Source of the DNA: Desulfosudis oleivorans
Lineage (GTDB): Bacteria > Desulfobacterota > Desulfobacteria > Desulfobacterales > SURF-7
DNA: 64,000 bases
Direction of reading: 5' to 3'
Assembly: GCA_020723305.1 (NCBI GenBank)
Contig: DYJC01000009.1
Location: 1 to 64,000, forward strand
Every line of letters starts with the position of its first letter. Position 1 is the stretch's first letter. This document shows positions 44,391-54,414 of this stretch, piece after piece. A model generated the notes under the pieces. The model saw only the letters and a list, made by a program, of their open reading frames with translations, did not search any database and was not told the origin of the DNA. The position numbers and the translations under genes were made by a program.

Positions 44391-44408
44391 CTTATTCTGA
44401 AAAAAGGA

Positions 44409-45098
44409 TTATTTCCATGCAAATACCGGCTGATCAAAATGAGCCACACGTGTTGAATTACCGAGGATGGCCACTTCCCGGAACTGATAGATGATCGCGG
44501 CAGTAGGTGCTGCAATCCAGGAGTCACCCACCGGCATCAGCAGCATGGGATTTTCACTGATTCCGGTTTGATGAAGGATCGGAGCATCTTCCCTGAGAAA
44601 CTCTTCGATCGGTATCCGGTGAATTGACTCAACCTCTTCCGGATTCAGGGTCAACCTTTTCCCCTTACCGCCCCATACAACAACCGGTTTGATGGTATAT
44701 CCGGACCGGGTGGAAAAATCATCCAGTCTGCCGAGGATATGATCCGGATCCAGAGAGAGCCCCACTTCTTCCTCAAGCTCCCGGAGGGCCGTCTGTTCCG
44801 GTGTTTCCCCTTTTTCCATCTTTCCGCCGGGGAAAGCCCATTGGCCGGAGTGTGCTTTTAGTCCGGATGCCCTACGGGTCAAAATCAGGGCTGCATCCTG
44901 TTTCTGATTTTCTCTGGGCTGAAGACCATACACGCCTGTATCATCCAATACATCTACAATGGTTACGGCCACGGCAGCCTGCCTCATTCCTGCCCTTTGA
45001 TGGACGGCGGGTTGGAAGCGGTTGAGTCTGTATCGAACATCCTGCAATAACTTTTGATCGCAAAGTAAATTGATCTCTTTCTCAGCTTTTTTCATCAT
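44409..45098 (-). CDS. Nudix hydrolase, CoA pyrophosphatase-like
   Basis: The 229-residue protein has an intact Nudix box ([23 protein letters not shown], given here as the segment at about residues 92-114). The preceding [19 protein letters not shown] is the signature of the CoA pyrophosphatase (NudL/PCD1) group, which cleaves CoA to phosphopantetheine and ADP. A ~30-residue N-terminal helix precedes the domain. It sits 12 bp after pncB in the same direction, forming a small cofactor-turnover operon. Confidence 0.9.
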   Translation of the reverse strand: MMKKAEKEINLLCDQKLLQDVRYRLNRFQPAVHQRAGMRQAAVAVTIVDVLDDTGVYGLQPRENQKQDAALILTRRASGLKAHSGQWAFPGGKMEKGETPEQTALRELEEEVGLSLDPDHILGRLDDFSTRSGYTIKPVVVWGGKGKRLTLNPEEVESIHRIPIEEFLREDAPILHQTGISENPMLLMPVGDSWIAAPTAAIIYQFREVAILGNSTRVAHFDQPVFAWK

Positions 45099-45110
45099 AT
45101 TTCTAGTTGA

Positions 45111-46574
45111 TCACCATGGATTGTTTTTGATCTGAGCCTCTTTCCTCATATAAAGGGTTTCCTCAAGTCCGGAAGGATATTCATGGGGATGATCCAGACG
45201 AAGAATGCTTTTACGAAAACATTCCAATTGATCACTTGTCCGTTCCCGGATTTTATCAATCGGCGGAATGGCTGCTGTCAGCCTTCCAGCTTGAAAAACC
45301 GGGATCAGAAGATCCTCATATTTCAATTTTTCCGGAATCCTTTTACATTGGATGGGATTCATGACATCCATAATTTTCACTTCTTCCGGAACCCCTAAAT
45401 CAATGTCATAAATCATATCCGCAACTGCTTCTGTCTGATCAAAATACCTTCTCACCTGTAAAATTCCCGGTATGGTTGCTTTTATCCGCTGTTCCGATTT
45501 TTTCACCTTATACTTCCATTTCCGATCATTGCCCCGGATGGCAGACAGCTTATATACACATCCAAGCGACGGCTGGTCATGTGCGGTTACCAAACGGGTC
45601 CCCACACCCCACACCGTGACAGCCGCATTCTGTTGTGTCAGACTTGAAATGATATTCTCATCCAGATCGTTGCTGGCGATAATGGCTGTATTGACAAACC
45701 CCTCTTCATCCAGCCGTTTTCTGGCTTTGATACTCAGATAGGCAAGATCCCCGGAATCCAGGCGGATTCCGATCATTTCATGGCCGCTTTTCCGCAATTT
45801 CTTTCCAGCCTGGATTGCATTTTCAACTCCGGCCAAAGTATCGTAGGTATCCACCAGAAACACGCAATTGTTCGGCATGGCCTCTGCATATGCTTCAAAC
45901 GCTTCATATTCCGTATCAAAAGCCATGATCCAGCTATGGGCATGGGTTCCGCGAACCGGAATACCCAGCATTCTTCCGGCAAGAACATTGGATGTGGCCG
46001 CACACCCTCCGATAAAAGCAGCACGGGATGCGGCCAGACCGCCGTCAATGCCATGCGCCCTTCTGAGCCCGAATTCCAGAACAGGATTTCCTTTTGCAGC
46101 TTGGCAGATCCTTGCGGCTTTTGTGGCGATCAGCGACTGGAAATTGATCATATTCAAAAGCGGCGTCTCAATCAGCTGCGCCTGTAAAAGAGACCCCTTG
46201 ATCCGCAAAAGGGGTTGATGGGGAAACACAACCGTTCCCTCGGGAATTGCATCAATATCCAGTGAAAATTCCAAATTTTTCAGATAAGATAAAAACGCAT
46301 TTTCAAATAAAGGATGACCGTCATTCCCTTTCAGTTGTCCAAGATAATGGATATCGTCTCTGGAAAATTTAAAATTTTTCAGAAAATCAATTACATATGC
46401 AAGACCGCATGCGATGGTATACCCTCCGTTAAACGGATGGTTTCGAAAAAAAAGATGGAAGACTGCCTCATCCTCCGCCTTCCCAATCTTCCAATACCCG
46501 TTTGCCATGGTCAGTTGATACAGATCGGTCAACAAGGCCAGAGAAGAACAATACATTTTTTTAATAATATCCAT
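45111..46574 (-). CDS. pncB: Nicotinate phosphoribosyltransferase
   Basis: PncB makes nicotinate mononucleotide from nicotinate and PRPP. The 487-residue product has the N-terminal [15 protein letters not shown], the active-site region [31 protein letters not shown] and the [12 protein letters not shown] phosphate-binding segment. Length fits the larger bacterial NAPRTase group. It is divergent from pncA, which supplies its substrate, with 68 bp between the two starts. Confidence 0.95.
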   Translation of the reverse strand: MDIIKKMYCSSLALLTDLYQLTMANGYWKIGKAEDEAVFHLFFRNHPFNGGYTIACGLAYVIDFLKNFKFSRDDIHYLGQLKGNDGHPLFENAFLSYLKNLEFSLDIDAIPEGTVVFPHQPLLRIKGSLLQAQLIETPLLNMINFQSLIATKAARICQAAKGNPVLEFGLRRAHGIDGGLAASRAAFIGGCAATSNVLAGRMLGIPVRGTHAHSWIMAFDTEYEAFEAYAEAMPNNCVFLVDTYDTLAGVENAIQAGKKLRKSGHEMIGIRLDSGDLAYLSIKARKRLDEEGFVNTAIIASNDLDENIISSLTQQNAAVTVWGVGTRLVTAHDQPSLGCVYKLSAIRGNDRKWKYKVKKSEQRIKATIPGILQVRRYFDQTEAVADMIYDIDLGVPEEVKIMDVMNPIQCKRIPEKLKYEDLLIPVFQAGRLTAAIPPIDKIRERTSDQLECFRKSILRLDHPHEYPSGLEETLYMRKEAQIKNNPW

Positions 46575-46642
46575 GCTATTTTCTTTATCACACTTTTATG
46601 AGATAATAACAGCCAATTTGAAAAATAATGAGGAAGCCCCCC

Positions 46643-47284
46643 ATGAAAAAAGCACTGATACTTGTGGATATTCAGCAGGATTTTTTGCCTGGCGGATCAT
46701 TGGCTGTTCCCGAAGGCGATGCAGTGGTTCCCATTGCAAACCAGGCCATGAAAACCTTTGACCTGGTTGTCGCGACTCAGGACTGGCACCCTGCCAATCA
46801 CCGCTCATTTGCAAGCCGGCATAAAGGCCGAAAGCCGGGTGACATCATTGAATGGAAAGGGTTGTCCCAGATTCTCTGGCCGGATCATTGTATCCAGAAT
46901 ACTCCGGGCTCGGCCTTTGCTCCTGGGCTGAAAGTTGAGCGGATTGACAAAATTATTTTCAAAGGTACCCATCCGGATATGGACAGCTATAGCGGTTTTT
47001 TTGACAACGGTCATATCCATGAAACCGGCCTCGCGGACTTTCTGAAGAAAAGCCATGTCAACGATATCACGATTATGGGGCTGGCCACGGACTATTGTGT
47101 CAAATTCACCGTGCTGGATGCATGCAAACTCGGTTTTTCGGTTCGCGTCATCCAGGAAGGCATCCGGGGTGTGGAACTGAAAAAGGGTGACTGCGAAAAA
47201 GCCATAAACCAGATGAAAGAACATAGTGCAAAAATCATCCGCATCCATGATTTATTGGGAAACGATGCTGAAACAGGAATTTGA
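46643..47284 (+). CDS. pncA: Nicotinamidase
   Basis: This 213-residue isochorismatase-fold hydrolase deamidates nicotinamide to nicotinate. It contains the catalytic Asp (LVDIQQDFLPGGSLAV), metal-site residues around TQDWHPANHRSF and the nucleophilic Cys in GLATDYCVKFTVLDA. The ATG at 46643 follows GAGGAAGCCCCCC. It is divergent from pncB, so the two enzymes complete NAD salvage. Its 3' end overlaps the following MoxR gene by 20 bp. Confidence 0.95.
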   Translation: MKKALILVDIQQDFLPGGSLAVPEGDAVVPIANQAMKTFDLVVATQDWHPANHRSFASRHKGRKPGDIIEWKGLSQILWPDHCIQNTPGSAFAPGLKVERIDKIIFKGTHPDMDSYSGFFDNGHIHETGLADFLKKSHVNDITIMGLATDYCVKFTVLDACKLGFSVRVIQEGIRGVELKKGDCEKAINQMKEHSAKIIRIHDLLGNDAETGI

Positions 47285-48182
47285 AAATATTGTAAATCAG
47301 ATCAGTCAGGTCATCCTGGGCAAAGAGGAGCAGATCCGCTTGGCTCTGACCTGCCTGTTTGCAAAAGGGCATCTGCTGATCGAAGATATCCCGGGTATTG
47401 GAAAAACAACCCTTGCCAAGGTTCTGGCAAAATGCCTGGGTTTGAACTTCCAGCGAATCCAGTTTACCAGTGACATGCTTCCGGGAGATATTTTAGGAGT
47501 ATCGGTTTTTAAGCAGAAAACCAGCTCCTTTGAATTTCATCCGGGTCCGATTTTTACCCATGTTCTTCTTGCAGACGAAATCAACCGGGCAACACCCAAA
47601 ACCCAGAGTGCCCTTCTGGAAGCCATGGAAGAGCGGCAGGTTACCATAGAGGGAAAAACCAGACAATTAAACAATCCGTTTTTTGTGATTGCAACCCAGA
47701 ACCCCCTGGAACACTCCGGCACCTTTTCCCTTCCGGAATCACAACTGGATCGCTTTCTCATGCGGATTGAAATCGGTTATCCCGGAAGATCGGCTGAAAA
47801 AAAAATATTGCAGGGAAAAGGAAGAGAACAGAAATTATCCAGTATTGAATGTTGCCTGCAAGGCCAGGATGTCTTGAACATCCAGTTGCAGATCGATAAA
47901 ATTCACGTATCCGACGCCCTTCTGGAATATCTTCAGGATATCCTGCAATTCACAAGATCCTCCACCGGATTTCATGTGGGCCTTTCCCCGCGTGCCGGGC
48001 TGGCCCTTCTTCAGGCCGGAAAGTCTTTCGCCTTTCTTCATGGAAGGGATCATGTCCTGCCGGAAGATATTCAGCAGGTCATGCCCTGGGTTGTCCGGCA
48101 TCGGTTGAAATCAAAGGAAAATCTGGGGGAGTTATCTATTGAACGACTGAACAAACTACTTCGTGAAGTGCCCATTCCATAA
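47265..48182 (+). CDS. MoxR-family AAA+ ATPase (second)
   Basis: The 305-residue ATPase has Walker A DIPGIGKTTLAKVLA (about 41-55), the RIQFTSDMLPGDILGV segment, Walker B LLADEINRATPKTQSALLEAMEE and the sensor FVIATQNPLEHSGTF. This is the classic MoxR subgroup that pairs with DUF58 and transglutaminase proteins, and both follow. It is distinct from the CoxD-like ATPase at 21110. The stop overlaps the next start by one base (TAATG). Confidence 0.95.
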   Translation: MLKQEFENIVNQISQVILGKEEQIRLALTCLFAKGHLLIEDIPGIGKTTLAKVLAKCLGLNFQRIQFTSDMLPGDILGVSVFKQKTSSFEFHPGPIFTHVLLADEINRATPKTQSALLEAMEERQVTIEGKTRQLNNPFFVIATQNPLEHSGTFSLPESQLDRFLMRIEIGYPGRSAEKKILQGKGREQKLSSIECCLQGQDVLNIQLQIDKIHVSDALLEYLQDILQFTRSSTGFHVGLSPRAGLALLQAGKSFAFLHGRDHVLPEDIQQVMPWVVRHRLKSKENLGELSIERLNKLLREVPIP

Positions 48183-49117
48183 TGGTCTCAAATGATCCCA
48201 TACTGCCCATCGCCCTGAATCCAAAAAAAACATATATTCTCCCAACACGGTTTGGATACCTGTTTATCCTTCTCCTTCTGATCATGCTGATCGGTTCCGT
48301 CAACTATAACAATAACCTGGGTTTTCTGCTGACCTTTCTCCTCAGCAGCATGTGTATCGTTTCCCTGTACTACACCAACAGCAACATCAAAGGAATACGA
48401 TTTGTGTCTGTCCGCGCTGAACCTGTATTTGCCGGAGATTCGGCCATGTTTGAGTTTACGGTTAAGGTTCCCGGATCGAACCGGGTTTCAATTTTTGTTC
48501 ACTTCTCCGATCAACTCGATCTCAATCCGGAAACCCTCTATGCAACCGAAAACAACCGGATCAGAAGATCCAAAATAACGGTTCGACGCGGGATATTCAG
48601 GCCTGGTGCCATCACGGTTTCAACTGTCTATCCTTTTGGAATCTTCCGTGCCTGGTCAACTGTCTCTCTGAACCTGAAATGCGATGTCTATCCAAAGCCG
48701 ATTTTCTCCTCTTTTGATTTTCAGCCGGGTTATTCGGAACAGAATGGAAACGCAACTTCATCCCGATCCGGTGCAGAAGATTTTCAGGGACTGGCTGAAT
48801 ACCAGCCCGGCGATTCCCTCCAACATATATCCTGGAAAAAACTATCCGCCGGCCAGGGCTTGCTTACCAAAAAATTTGATGACTCAATTGGAAATTCCAT
48901 TGTAATCAACTGGTTTTCCCTGCCCACACAAGATACGGAAACAAAATTATCCATCCTGTGCGGCATGATCCTGAAAGCACACCGGATGAACCTTGAATAT
49001 GGCCTTCGATTACCCGGCACGACCATCAACCCTGGTTCCGGGAATCAGCACCGGCATCGATGTTTACAACATCTGTCCCTTTTTCAAAATGAATCTATTG
49101 ACCATGATCAAACCTGA
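48182..49117 (+). CDS. DUF58 membrane protein
   Basis: This 311-residue protein has two closely spaced N-terminal membrane helices (RFGYLFILLLLIMLIGSVN, FLLTFLLSSMCIVSLYY). A beta-rich region follows, then the DUF58 signature GLAEYQPGDSLQHISWKKLSAGQGLLTKKF (residues about 202-231). The VWA-like end is shortened compared with many relatives. It is the usual partner of a MoxR ATPase. The final codons overlap the following transglutaminase gene. Confidence 0.9.
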   Translation: MVSNDPILPIALNPKKTYILPTRFGYLFILLLLIMLIGSVNYNNNLGFLLTFLLSSMCIVSLYYTNSNIKGIRFVSVRAEPVFAGDSAMFEFTVKVPGSNRVSIFVHFSDQLDLNPETLYATENNRIRRSKITVRRGIFRPGAITVSTVYPFGIFRAWSTVSLNLKCDVYPKPIFSSFDFQPGYSEQNGNATSSRSGAEDFQGLAEYQPGDSLQHISWKKLSAGQGLLTKKFDDSIGNSIVINWFSLPTQDTETKLSILCGMILKAHRMNLEYGLRLPGTTINPGSGNQHRHRCLQHLSLFQNESIDHDQT

Positions 49118-51068
49118 AAATGAAAATAAGGAATTGGGCTATCTGGTTGGCGCGCTGATTGTCGCTCTGGTGCCCCACATTCCGAGCCTCCCAATATGGA
49201 TCGATATCTGGTGTTTCATTCTATGGGGATATTTGTTTGCCTCTCTTTGGAAAAAATGGAAACAACCCTCCCGGTGGGTACGCATTTCATTAACCTGCAT
49301 CGGCATTGCAGGTGTATTGTCTTCCAGCGGTCAGCAAATCAGCAGTGCAACCTACCAGAGCCTGCTGGCGATCATGACAACCTTAAAACCCATGGAAATC
49401 CGTTCTCATCGGGACAAGATGGTGACGATCTTTTTTGCATATTTCATCATCATCGCCAGCCTGTTCCAATCCGAATCTCTTCTGATCTCTTTGTATATGT
49501 TCTTTTCCGTATTCGTGACCACTGCGGTTCTCATCCAGGTGAATCACCCTGGAAATCGATTGCAGTCAAACCTCCGTTTGTCCGGAAAGATTCTGGTCCA
49601 GGCCTTTCCCCTGATGGTTATTTTGTTTCTTCTTTTTCCGAGAATCGAAGGTTCTTTATGGGGCATCACGCCAGGATCTTCTGCTTCATCCGGATTTTCA
49701 GATATCTTATCCCCTGGAAATGTTTCACGGCTCATCCTCAACAACCAAATTGCATTCCGGGTACGATTTTCAAAGACCATACCAAGGCCGGAATTCCTGT
49801 ACTGGCGGGGTATTGTCTTCTCGGAATTTGACGGCAGAAACTGGAAGACCGGTACCCAGCCTCCGCCCCTAAAAAATCCGGTTCAGGGGAAAAACGCAAT
49901 CGATTATCAGATCCGTCTTGAACCCCATCAGAACCGCTGGCTATTTGCGCTGGATCTTCCTGTATCCGGGCAGAAAAATGAAATCATTCTCGCAGATCAT
50001 ACCCTCAGGTCATGGCATAAAATTCGAAAGACAGCTCAGTATCCGGTCACTTCCTATCTGGAATATAATACAGGGCAGATTCATCCCTGGGAGAAGATTA
50101 CCCTTGCCCTCCCCGGCACCGGTAATCCAAAGGCACGCGAACTTGCTGAAAAATGGAGAAGCGAAAGCAAAAATCCGGAAGAGATCATCCGCCGGGCTCT
50201 GGATTATTTTTCATCTGAGCCATTCTCCTACACCCTGAAACCGCCGCTTCTCAAGCAGCATGTGATGGATGACTTTCTTTTTCAATCACGGAGAGGATAT
50301 TGTGAACATTATGCTTCTGCATTTGCTTTCCTGATGCGGGCAGCCGATATTCCGTCCAGAGTCGTTGCCGGATATCTGGGAGGGGAAAGGAATCCCTATG
50401 GAGACTTTATGGTCATCCGCCAATACCATGCCCATGCATGGACAGAAGTCTGGCTGGCTTCAAGGGGTTGGGTGAGAGTCGACCCGACTTCTCTGATTGC
50501 TCCGGATCGTATTGAATTAGGACCGGCGGGTGGTCTGCCTGTCGAAGATCTTCCGGATAACCTTCTGGAAAGAGACTTTTCAGAGCTGAATTCTGCATAC
50601 AACCGACTTTATTTTTTCTGGGAGGCCTTGAATAATCAATGGGATATCTGGTTTTCCGGTTATTCATATCTGGAACAGAAATCATTTTTTGAAAGACTGG
50701 GATTCAATCTGCAATCTTCCTGGAAACGGGCAACCGCTTTGCTTTCTCTCCTGATGCTTCTGCTGACCGGTTTTTTCTTACTGCTGGTTCGAAAACTCCG
50801 AAAAGTCACAACCAGCCCGGACATTGTTCAGGAAGCATATGAAAAATTCTGTATCAAACTTCAACGAATCGGCATTTCCCGCGATCCGGCACAGGGACCG
50901 GTTGATTTTGTAAAACAGATCCGAACCCTGAAACCCGGCATTGCAATGCAGGTGGATGAAATCATGAAATTATATATAAAATTACGCTATGCGAATGAAA
51001 CAGCATCGGAAATCCGGAAACAATTTCAGGACAGGGTAAGGCGTTTTGATCCAAAAAGCAGAGAGTAA
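49104..51068 (+). CDS. TgpA-like membrane transglutaminase (DUF3488-DUF4129)
   Basis: The product of about 654 residues has six N-terminal membrane helices (DUF3488). A periplasmic transglutaminase-like domain follows, with the catalytic Cys in RRGYCEHYASAFAFLMRAA, then His (QYHAHAWTEVW) and Asp (GWVRVDPTS). One more membrane helix and a cytoplasmic DUF4129-type tail complete it. This is the architecture of Pseudomonas TgpA, an essential periplasmic protein. MoxR, DUF58 and TgpA form the conserved triad. Start choice between 49089 and 49104 is uncertain, as neither has a good ribosome-binding site, and coupling to DUF58 is likely. Confidence 0.92.
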   Translation: MIKPENENKELGYLVGALIVALVPHIPSLPIWIDIWCFILWGYLFASLWKKWKQPSRWVRISLTCIGIAGVLSSSGQQISSATYQSLLAIMTTLKPMEIRSHRDKMVTIFFAYFIIIASLFQSESLLISLYMFFSVFVTTAVLIQVNHPGNRLQSNLRLSGKILVQAFPLMVILFLLFPRIEGSLWGITPGSSASSGFSDILSPGNVSRLILNNQIAFRVRFSKTIPRPEFLYWRGIVFSEFDGRNWKTGTQPPPLKNPVQGKNAIDYQIRLEPHQNRWLFALDLPVSGQKNEIILADHTLRSWHKIRKTAQYPVTSYLEYNTGQIHPWEKITLALPGTGNPKARELAEKWRSESKNPEEIIRRALDYFSSEPFSYTLKPPLLKQHVMDDFLFQSRRGYCEHYASAFAFLMRAADIPSRVVAGYLGGERNPYGDFMVIRQYHAHAWTEVWLASRGWVRVDPTSLIAPDRIELGPAGGLPVEDLPDNLLERDFSELNSAYNRLYFFWEALNNQWDIWFSGYSYLEQKSFFERLGFNLQSSWKRATALLSLLMLLLTGFFLLLVRKLRKVTTSPDIVQEAYEKFCIKLQRIGISRDPAQGPVDFVKQIRTLKPGIAMQVDEIMKLYIKLRYANETASEIRKQFQDRVRRFDPKSRE

Positions 51069-51079
51069 ATGATTCTTCT

Positions 51080-52429
51080 TTACAAGTCGGATTCCTGTGA
51101 TCGGAGAAAAATCTGCAAGTTGACTTTTTTCTTTTTCAGATCCAGTTTTTTCCGGATATTGTTTCGATGAAAATCAACCGTACTGATCCCGATATTCATC
51201 AACGCGGAAATCTCTTTGGTTGTTTTTCCGCATTTAATCATGCCGGCTATTTGTACTTCGGTGGGTGTCAGGTTCGCATATTGAAGCGGACCTTTTTTCA
51301 AAAACGGTTTTGTGATCTGATTCAGATTTGCGGAAAGCAAATCCATGTACTCTCTTTGTTTTTCAGTCAGACTGCTTTGAGATAATTTACTGATGATCGG
51401 CAGCACCAACTCTTTTACATTGCTGACAACTGTTTTTTCAAACAATGCCTTGTTTTCATCCTTTTTTTCCAACAGGACTTTCAGTGTGGTATTGGCATCC
51501 TGAAGTTCCTGCTGATACTTTTTTAAATCCGCCGTTCGCTCATTCACCTGATTTTCTAGCTCATCATGGGATCGACGAAGCTTCACTTCAATCTGTTTCT
51601 GCTCTGTTATATTTCGGACAATTCCATAAAAACCTGTTGGCCTGCCATCCAGATCGTTGAGGAGAGAAACGGAAAGTTTCAGATATTGCGTTTCATTGTT
51701 CTGATTGGTCACTTGATAATCAATGGATTTGGCCGGGGCTTCGGTTTTAAATACCTGATTGAAAATATGAAATATCCCTTTTGCCTCATTTTCTCTCATT
51801 AACATACTGTAGTTCCGTCCCCAAAGTTCCGCCTGCGAATATCCTGCTATTTTACAAAATGCCTTGTTGCAAAAAAGCAGATTGCCGGAAAGGTCAACCT
51901 CACAATATCCCTCCTGTATATTGGACAGAATGTTTCGATACCGTTCTTCTCTTTGCCTGAGAATCTCCTCAGCCAGTTTCCGTTTGGTACAATCCCGGGC
52001 GACTCCGACTATACCAACGGCCTCATCATGATGATTGCGATAAAACCGGGCCGATGCTTCCAGCCAGACTGTCTTTCCGCTTTTATGGTACACGCCGATA
52101 TCCAGGGTTTGCGGTTTTGTACAAGGATGAGAAAACTTTTTCTGATAACGCCTTTGAAATACCTCGTTAATGTGCTCCATGCTTTCCGGCCTGACTAACC
52201 GTCTTAGTGGAACACCGATGATTTCTTCCGGGGCATATCCGACAACCTGTTCTACCATGGGACTTACATATTCAAACTCGAACCTATTCAAATCCAGCGC
52301 CCAGATAATCTCCGTTATCTTGCCTGCCAGGAGCCGATATTTTTTATCATTTTCAATCAGCTTGTTTTTGGCTTGATTTTTTTCCTTACCATTGAAATGA
52401 TTATTTCTGATTGTATCCGGAAAAAACAT
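51080..52429 (-). CDS. PAS-PAS-LuxR transcriptional regulator
   Basis: The 449-residue cytoplasmic protein has two PAS/PAC domains (about 25-150 and 160-275), a coiled-coil linker rich in Glu/Lys (DELENQVNERTADLKKYQ) and a C-terminal LuxR/GerE HTH (LTPTEVQIAGMIKCGKTTKEISALMNIGIS). There is no histidine kinase or receiver domain, so it is a one-component sensor of an unknown intracellular or redox signal. It is divergent from the SGNH lipoprotein gene with a 390-bp gap, and convergent with the TgpA gene. Confidence 0.93.
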   Translation of the reverse strand: MFFPDTIRNNHFNGKEKNQAKNKLIENDKKYRLLAGKITEIIWALDLNRFEFEYVSPMVEQVVGYAPEEIIGVPLRRLVRPESMEHINEVFQRRYQKKFSHPCTKPQTLDIGVYHKSGKTVWLEASARFYRNHHDEAVGIVGVARDCTKRKLAEEILRQREERYRNILSNIQEGYCEVDLSGNLLFCNKAFCKIAGYSQAELWGRNYSMLMRENEAKGIFHIFNQVFKTEAPAKSIDYQVTNQNNETQYLKLSVSLLNDLDGRPTGFYGIVRNITEQKQIEVKLRRSHDELENQVNERTADLKKYQQELQDANTTLKVLLEKKDENKALFEKTVVSNVKELVLPIISKLSQSSLTEKQREYMDLLSANLNQITKPFLKKGPLQYANLTPTEVQIAGMIKCGKTTKEISALMNIGISTVDFHRNNIRKKLDLKKKKVNLQIFLRSQESDL

Positions 52430-52821
52430 ACAAATACTCCATTGAGAGAAACCTTTATTTTCAATCTCATGCGGCCATTGAGACCAAACGGTTTATTTGT
52501 TCTCTGCAAAAAACACTGTTTTTTTCTTACCATATGATTTATTTTTTATCAAGATTTCTGAATGGGAAAAAATTTTATATTTTCCGTCCTTGTGAATATG
52601 GGCATTTCCCCCACATTCCCCCCTGTATCTTCCAACATTGATCAAAGAGACTCCTTTCCTGTATAAAAACAAATAACAATTTCCATGAACGACGTTACTC
52701 AGCCAGAACCGATATTTCACAGATTTTCGAGCATGACTCAGTTGTTGTCCAGATCATTTTCCAGGCAAAGTAAACGGTACCAAACAATACTAACCCGGAC
52801 CGTAAAATAAGGAGAGGCAAT
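52430..52821. other. Divergent intergenic region
   Basis: This AT-rich region separates the PAS-LuxR gene from the SGNH gene and probably holds both promoters. I see no RNA gene, terminator or clear operator, only short frames without ribosome-binding sites. Confidence 0.5.
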
Positions 52822-53499
52822 ATGAAAATGTTACGTTTTTTATCCGCACTGTTAATGGTTGCTGGTCTGTTTGCAATGACAGGATGCAGCTGGGATTTTA
52901 ACAACCCGACACCAACTGAGTGGGATGTTCAGATTGTTGGAGACTCTGTGTTTGATTTATCCGGCGATATCCAGAAAGTTTTAAAAACCAAATCCGGAAA
53001 AATGTATAAAGACAGATCGGTCAGCGGTGCAAAAATTGCCGCCATTGACAGCCAGCTTGCCACTGCACTCAACCGGACCACACTCAAAACCGTCATTGCA
53101 GACGGCGGTGCAAACGACATCCTGCAGGGCAGCATGGACTGTAACGCTGATCCATTGACCCAGGGCTGTATCGATGTCATCGATTATGTCGGAGATAAAA
53201 TGGAAAACATGCTGGATGATATGTATGTCAGAGGTTTGGATGATGCCTGTGTTTGGCTGGGATACTATCATGTAAAAGGCGCCGAGCTGGAGAAAAATGA
53301 AGCCATTGATTATTGCTATACCAATGCCTATCCGGCTATTTTCGGTTCATCACCGGTAGAGGCCTATCTGGTTGATCCAAGACCCAATATTCAGCCAGTC
53401 CATATCAAATCCGATGATATCCATCCGACCTATGACGGATCAGTCATTCTGGCCAATATGATCTGGAATGTACTGGTAGCGAACAATATCTATCGTTAA
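52822..53499 (+). CDS. SGNH/GDSL-hydrolase-like lipoprotein
   Basis: This 225-residue protein has a signal peptide with lipobox MTGC (Cys at about 22). The SGNH blocks are visible: VQIVGDSVFDLSG (block I Ser), the Gly of block II near YKDRSVSGAKI, VIADGGANDILQ (block III Asn) and DDIHPTYDGS (block V Asp/His). Such enzymes hydrolyse esters of lipids or polysaccharides. It contains several Cys that may form disulfides. A strong AAGGAGAGG precedes the ATG and a terminator follows, so it is monocistronic. Confidence 0.85.
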   Translation: MKMLRFLSALLMVAGLFAMTGCSWDFNNPTPTEWDVQIVGDSVFDLSGDIQKVLKTKSGKMYKDRSVSGAKIAAIDSQLATALNRTTLKTVIADGGANDILQGSMDCNADPLTQGCIDVIDYVGDKMENMLDDMYVRGLDDACVWLGYYHVKGAELEKNEAIDYCYTNAYPAIFGSSPVEAYLVDPRPNIQPVHIKSDDIHPTYDGSVILANMIWNVLVANNIYR

Positions 53500-53570
53500 T
53501 TTGATGATTTAAACAAGAAACCGTTCAGCCGTTTACTTTGATTGGATGCAAGATTGTAAAGATGATTCCA

Positions 53571-53618
53571 AATGCCGGTACTTATCCGGAAAAACCGGAA
53601 AAGTGCCGGCATTCTTTT
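53571..53618 (+). terminator. Rho-independent terminator
   Basis: A near-perfect 19-bp stem (AATGCCGGTACTTATCCGG pairs with its near complement) with an A-rich loop is followed by TCTTTT. It ends the SGNH transcript. Confidence 0.85.
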
Positions 53619-53644
53619 ATGATATGTGACAGGTTAGTAAAATT

Positions 53645-54388
53645 ATGAAAAAAAAAATCATAATCCGGTGTTTCAGCCTTTTCCTTTTGGCAGCCGCTGG
53701 GTATACTGTATATCATCTTCTTTTTACAAAAGATCCGGCTTCCATTTCATCCACCTCAACACCTCCAAAAACAGAAACCAATCACAAATCCAATGTTTCA
53801 CTCCGGAATCCAATCCGTGAGACCGATAACCGGAAACCATCAGAAAAAGCTTCCTCTCCGGGTAAAAACGCCCAGGAATCCATCGGAGAGGAAATTGTTG
53901 AAAATCCAAAAGACATCAAAGAGATCAGAAGACAGATTTATGACATGGAAATCGAGTATGTGGAAGACATTCCGCTGCTGAACGAAATTGTTCAAACCGG
54001 AAATACCGATGTCCGCAAACTATGGGAAGGCGACTGGCACAGTGCAGATGATTTCAAGGCCGAGGAAGATGGGTTTAAATTGGAACCAAATGAAGACGGG
54101 ACCTATAAATTTACACCCGATGAAGTGACCACAAGATCGTACTCCTTTTTTGAAAAACCCCAGTCGTTTTCCTATGACCCGGACCAGAATGAATTCAATT
54201 GGGATGTGGATTATTATGGAAAAACCATAACCAACAAATTCAAATTCATTAATGATGAAACCGCGGTATTGATGATTATCAGCGGCAGAAAGGTGACCAC
54301 CAATATTTACCGGAAAAACCAACCCCCTGATCCTGAGTACGTTCTACCTGAGGAGAAGGAGCCTGTTCTGCCTGAAGAGGAGGAGTGA
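53645..54388 (+). CDS. Hypothetical membrane-anchored protein
   Basis: I do not recognise this 247-residue protein. It has one N-terminal hydrophobic segment (IIIRCFSLFLLAAAGYTVYHLLF), a Ser/Thr/Lys-rich linker and a predicted beta-rich domain (about 125-225) with many aromatic residues. An acidic tail carries two copies of VLPEE-(K/E)E. It probably faces the periplasm. It lies just after the terminator of the SGNH gene and convergent to the DUF1573 gene. Confidence 0.65.
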   Translation: MKKKIIIRCFSLFLLAAAGYTVYHLLFTKDPASISSTSTPPKTETNHKSNVSLRNPIRETDNRKPSEKASSPGKNAQESIGEEIVENPKDIKEIRRQIYDMEIEYVEDIPLLNEIVQTGNTDVRKLWEGDWHSADDFKAEEDGFKLEPNEDGTYKFTPDEVTTRSYSFFEKPQSFSYDPDQNEFNWDVDYYGKTITNKFKFINDETAVLMIISGRKVTTNIYRKNQPPDPEYVLPEEKEPVLPEEEE

Positions 54389-54414
54389 TCTGTTTCCTCG
54401 ACTGTTTCCGAATT

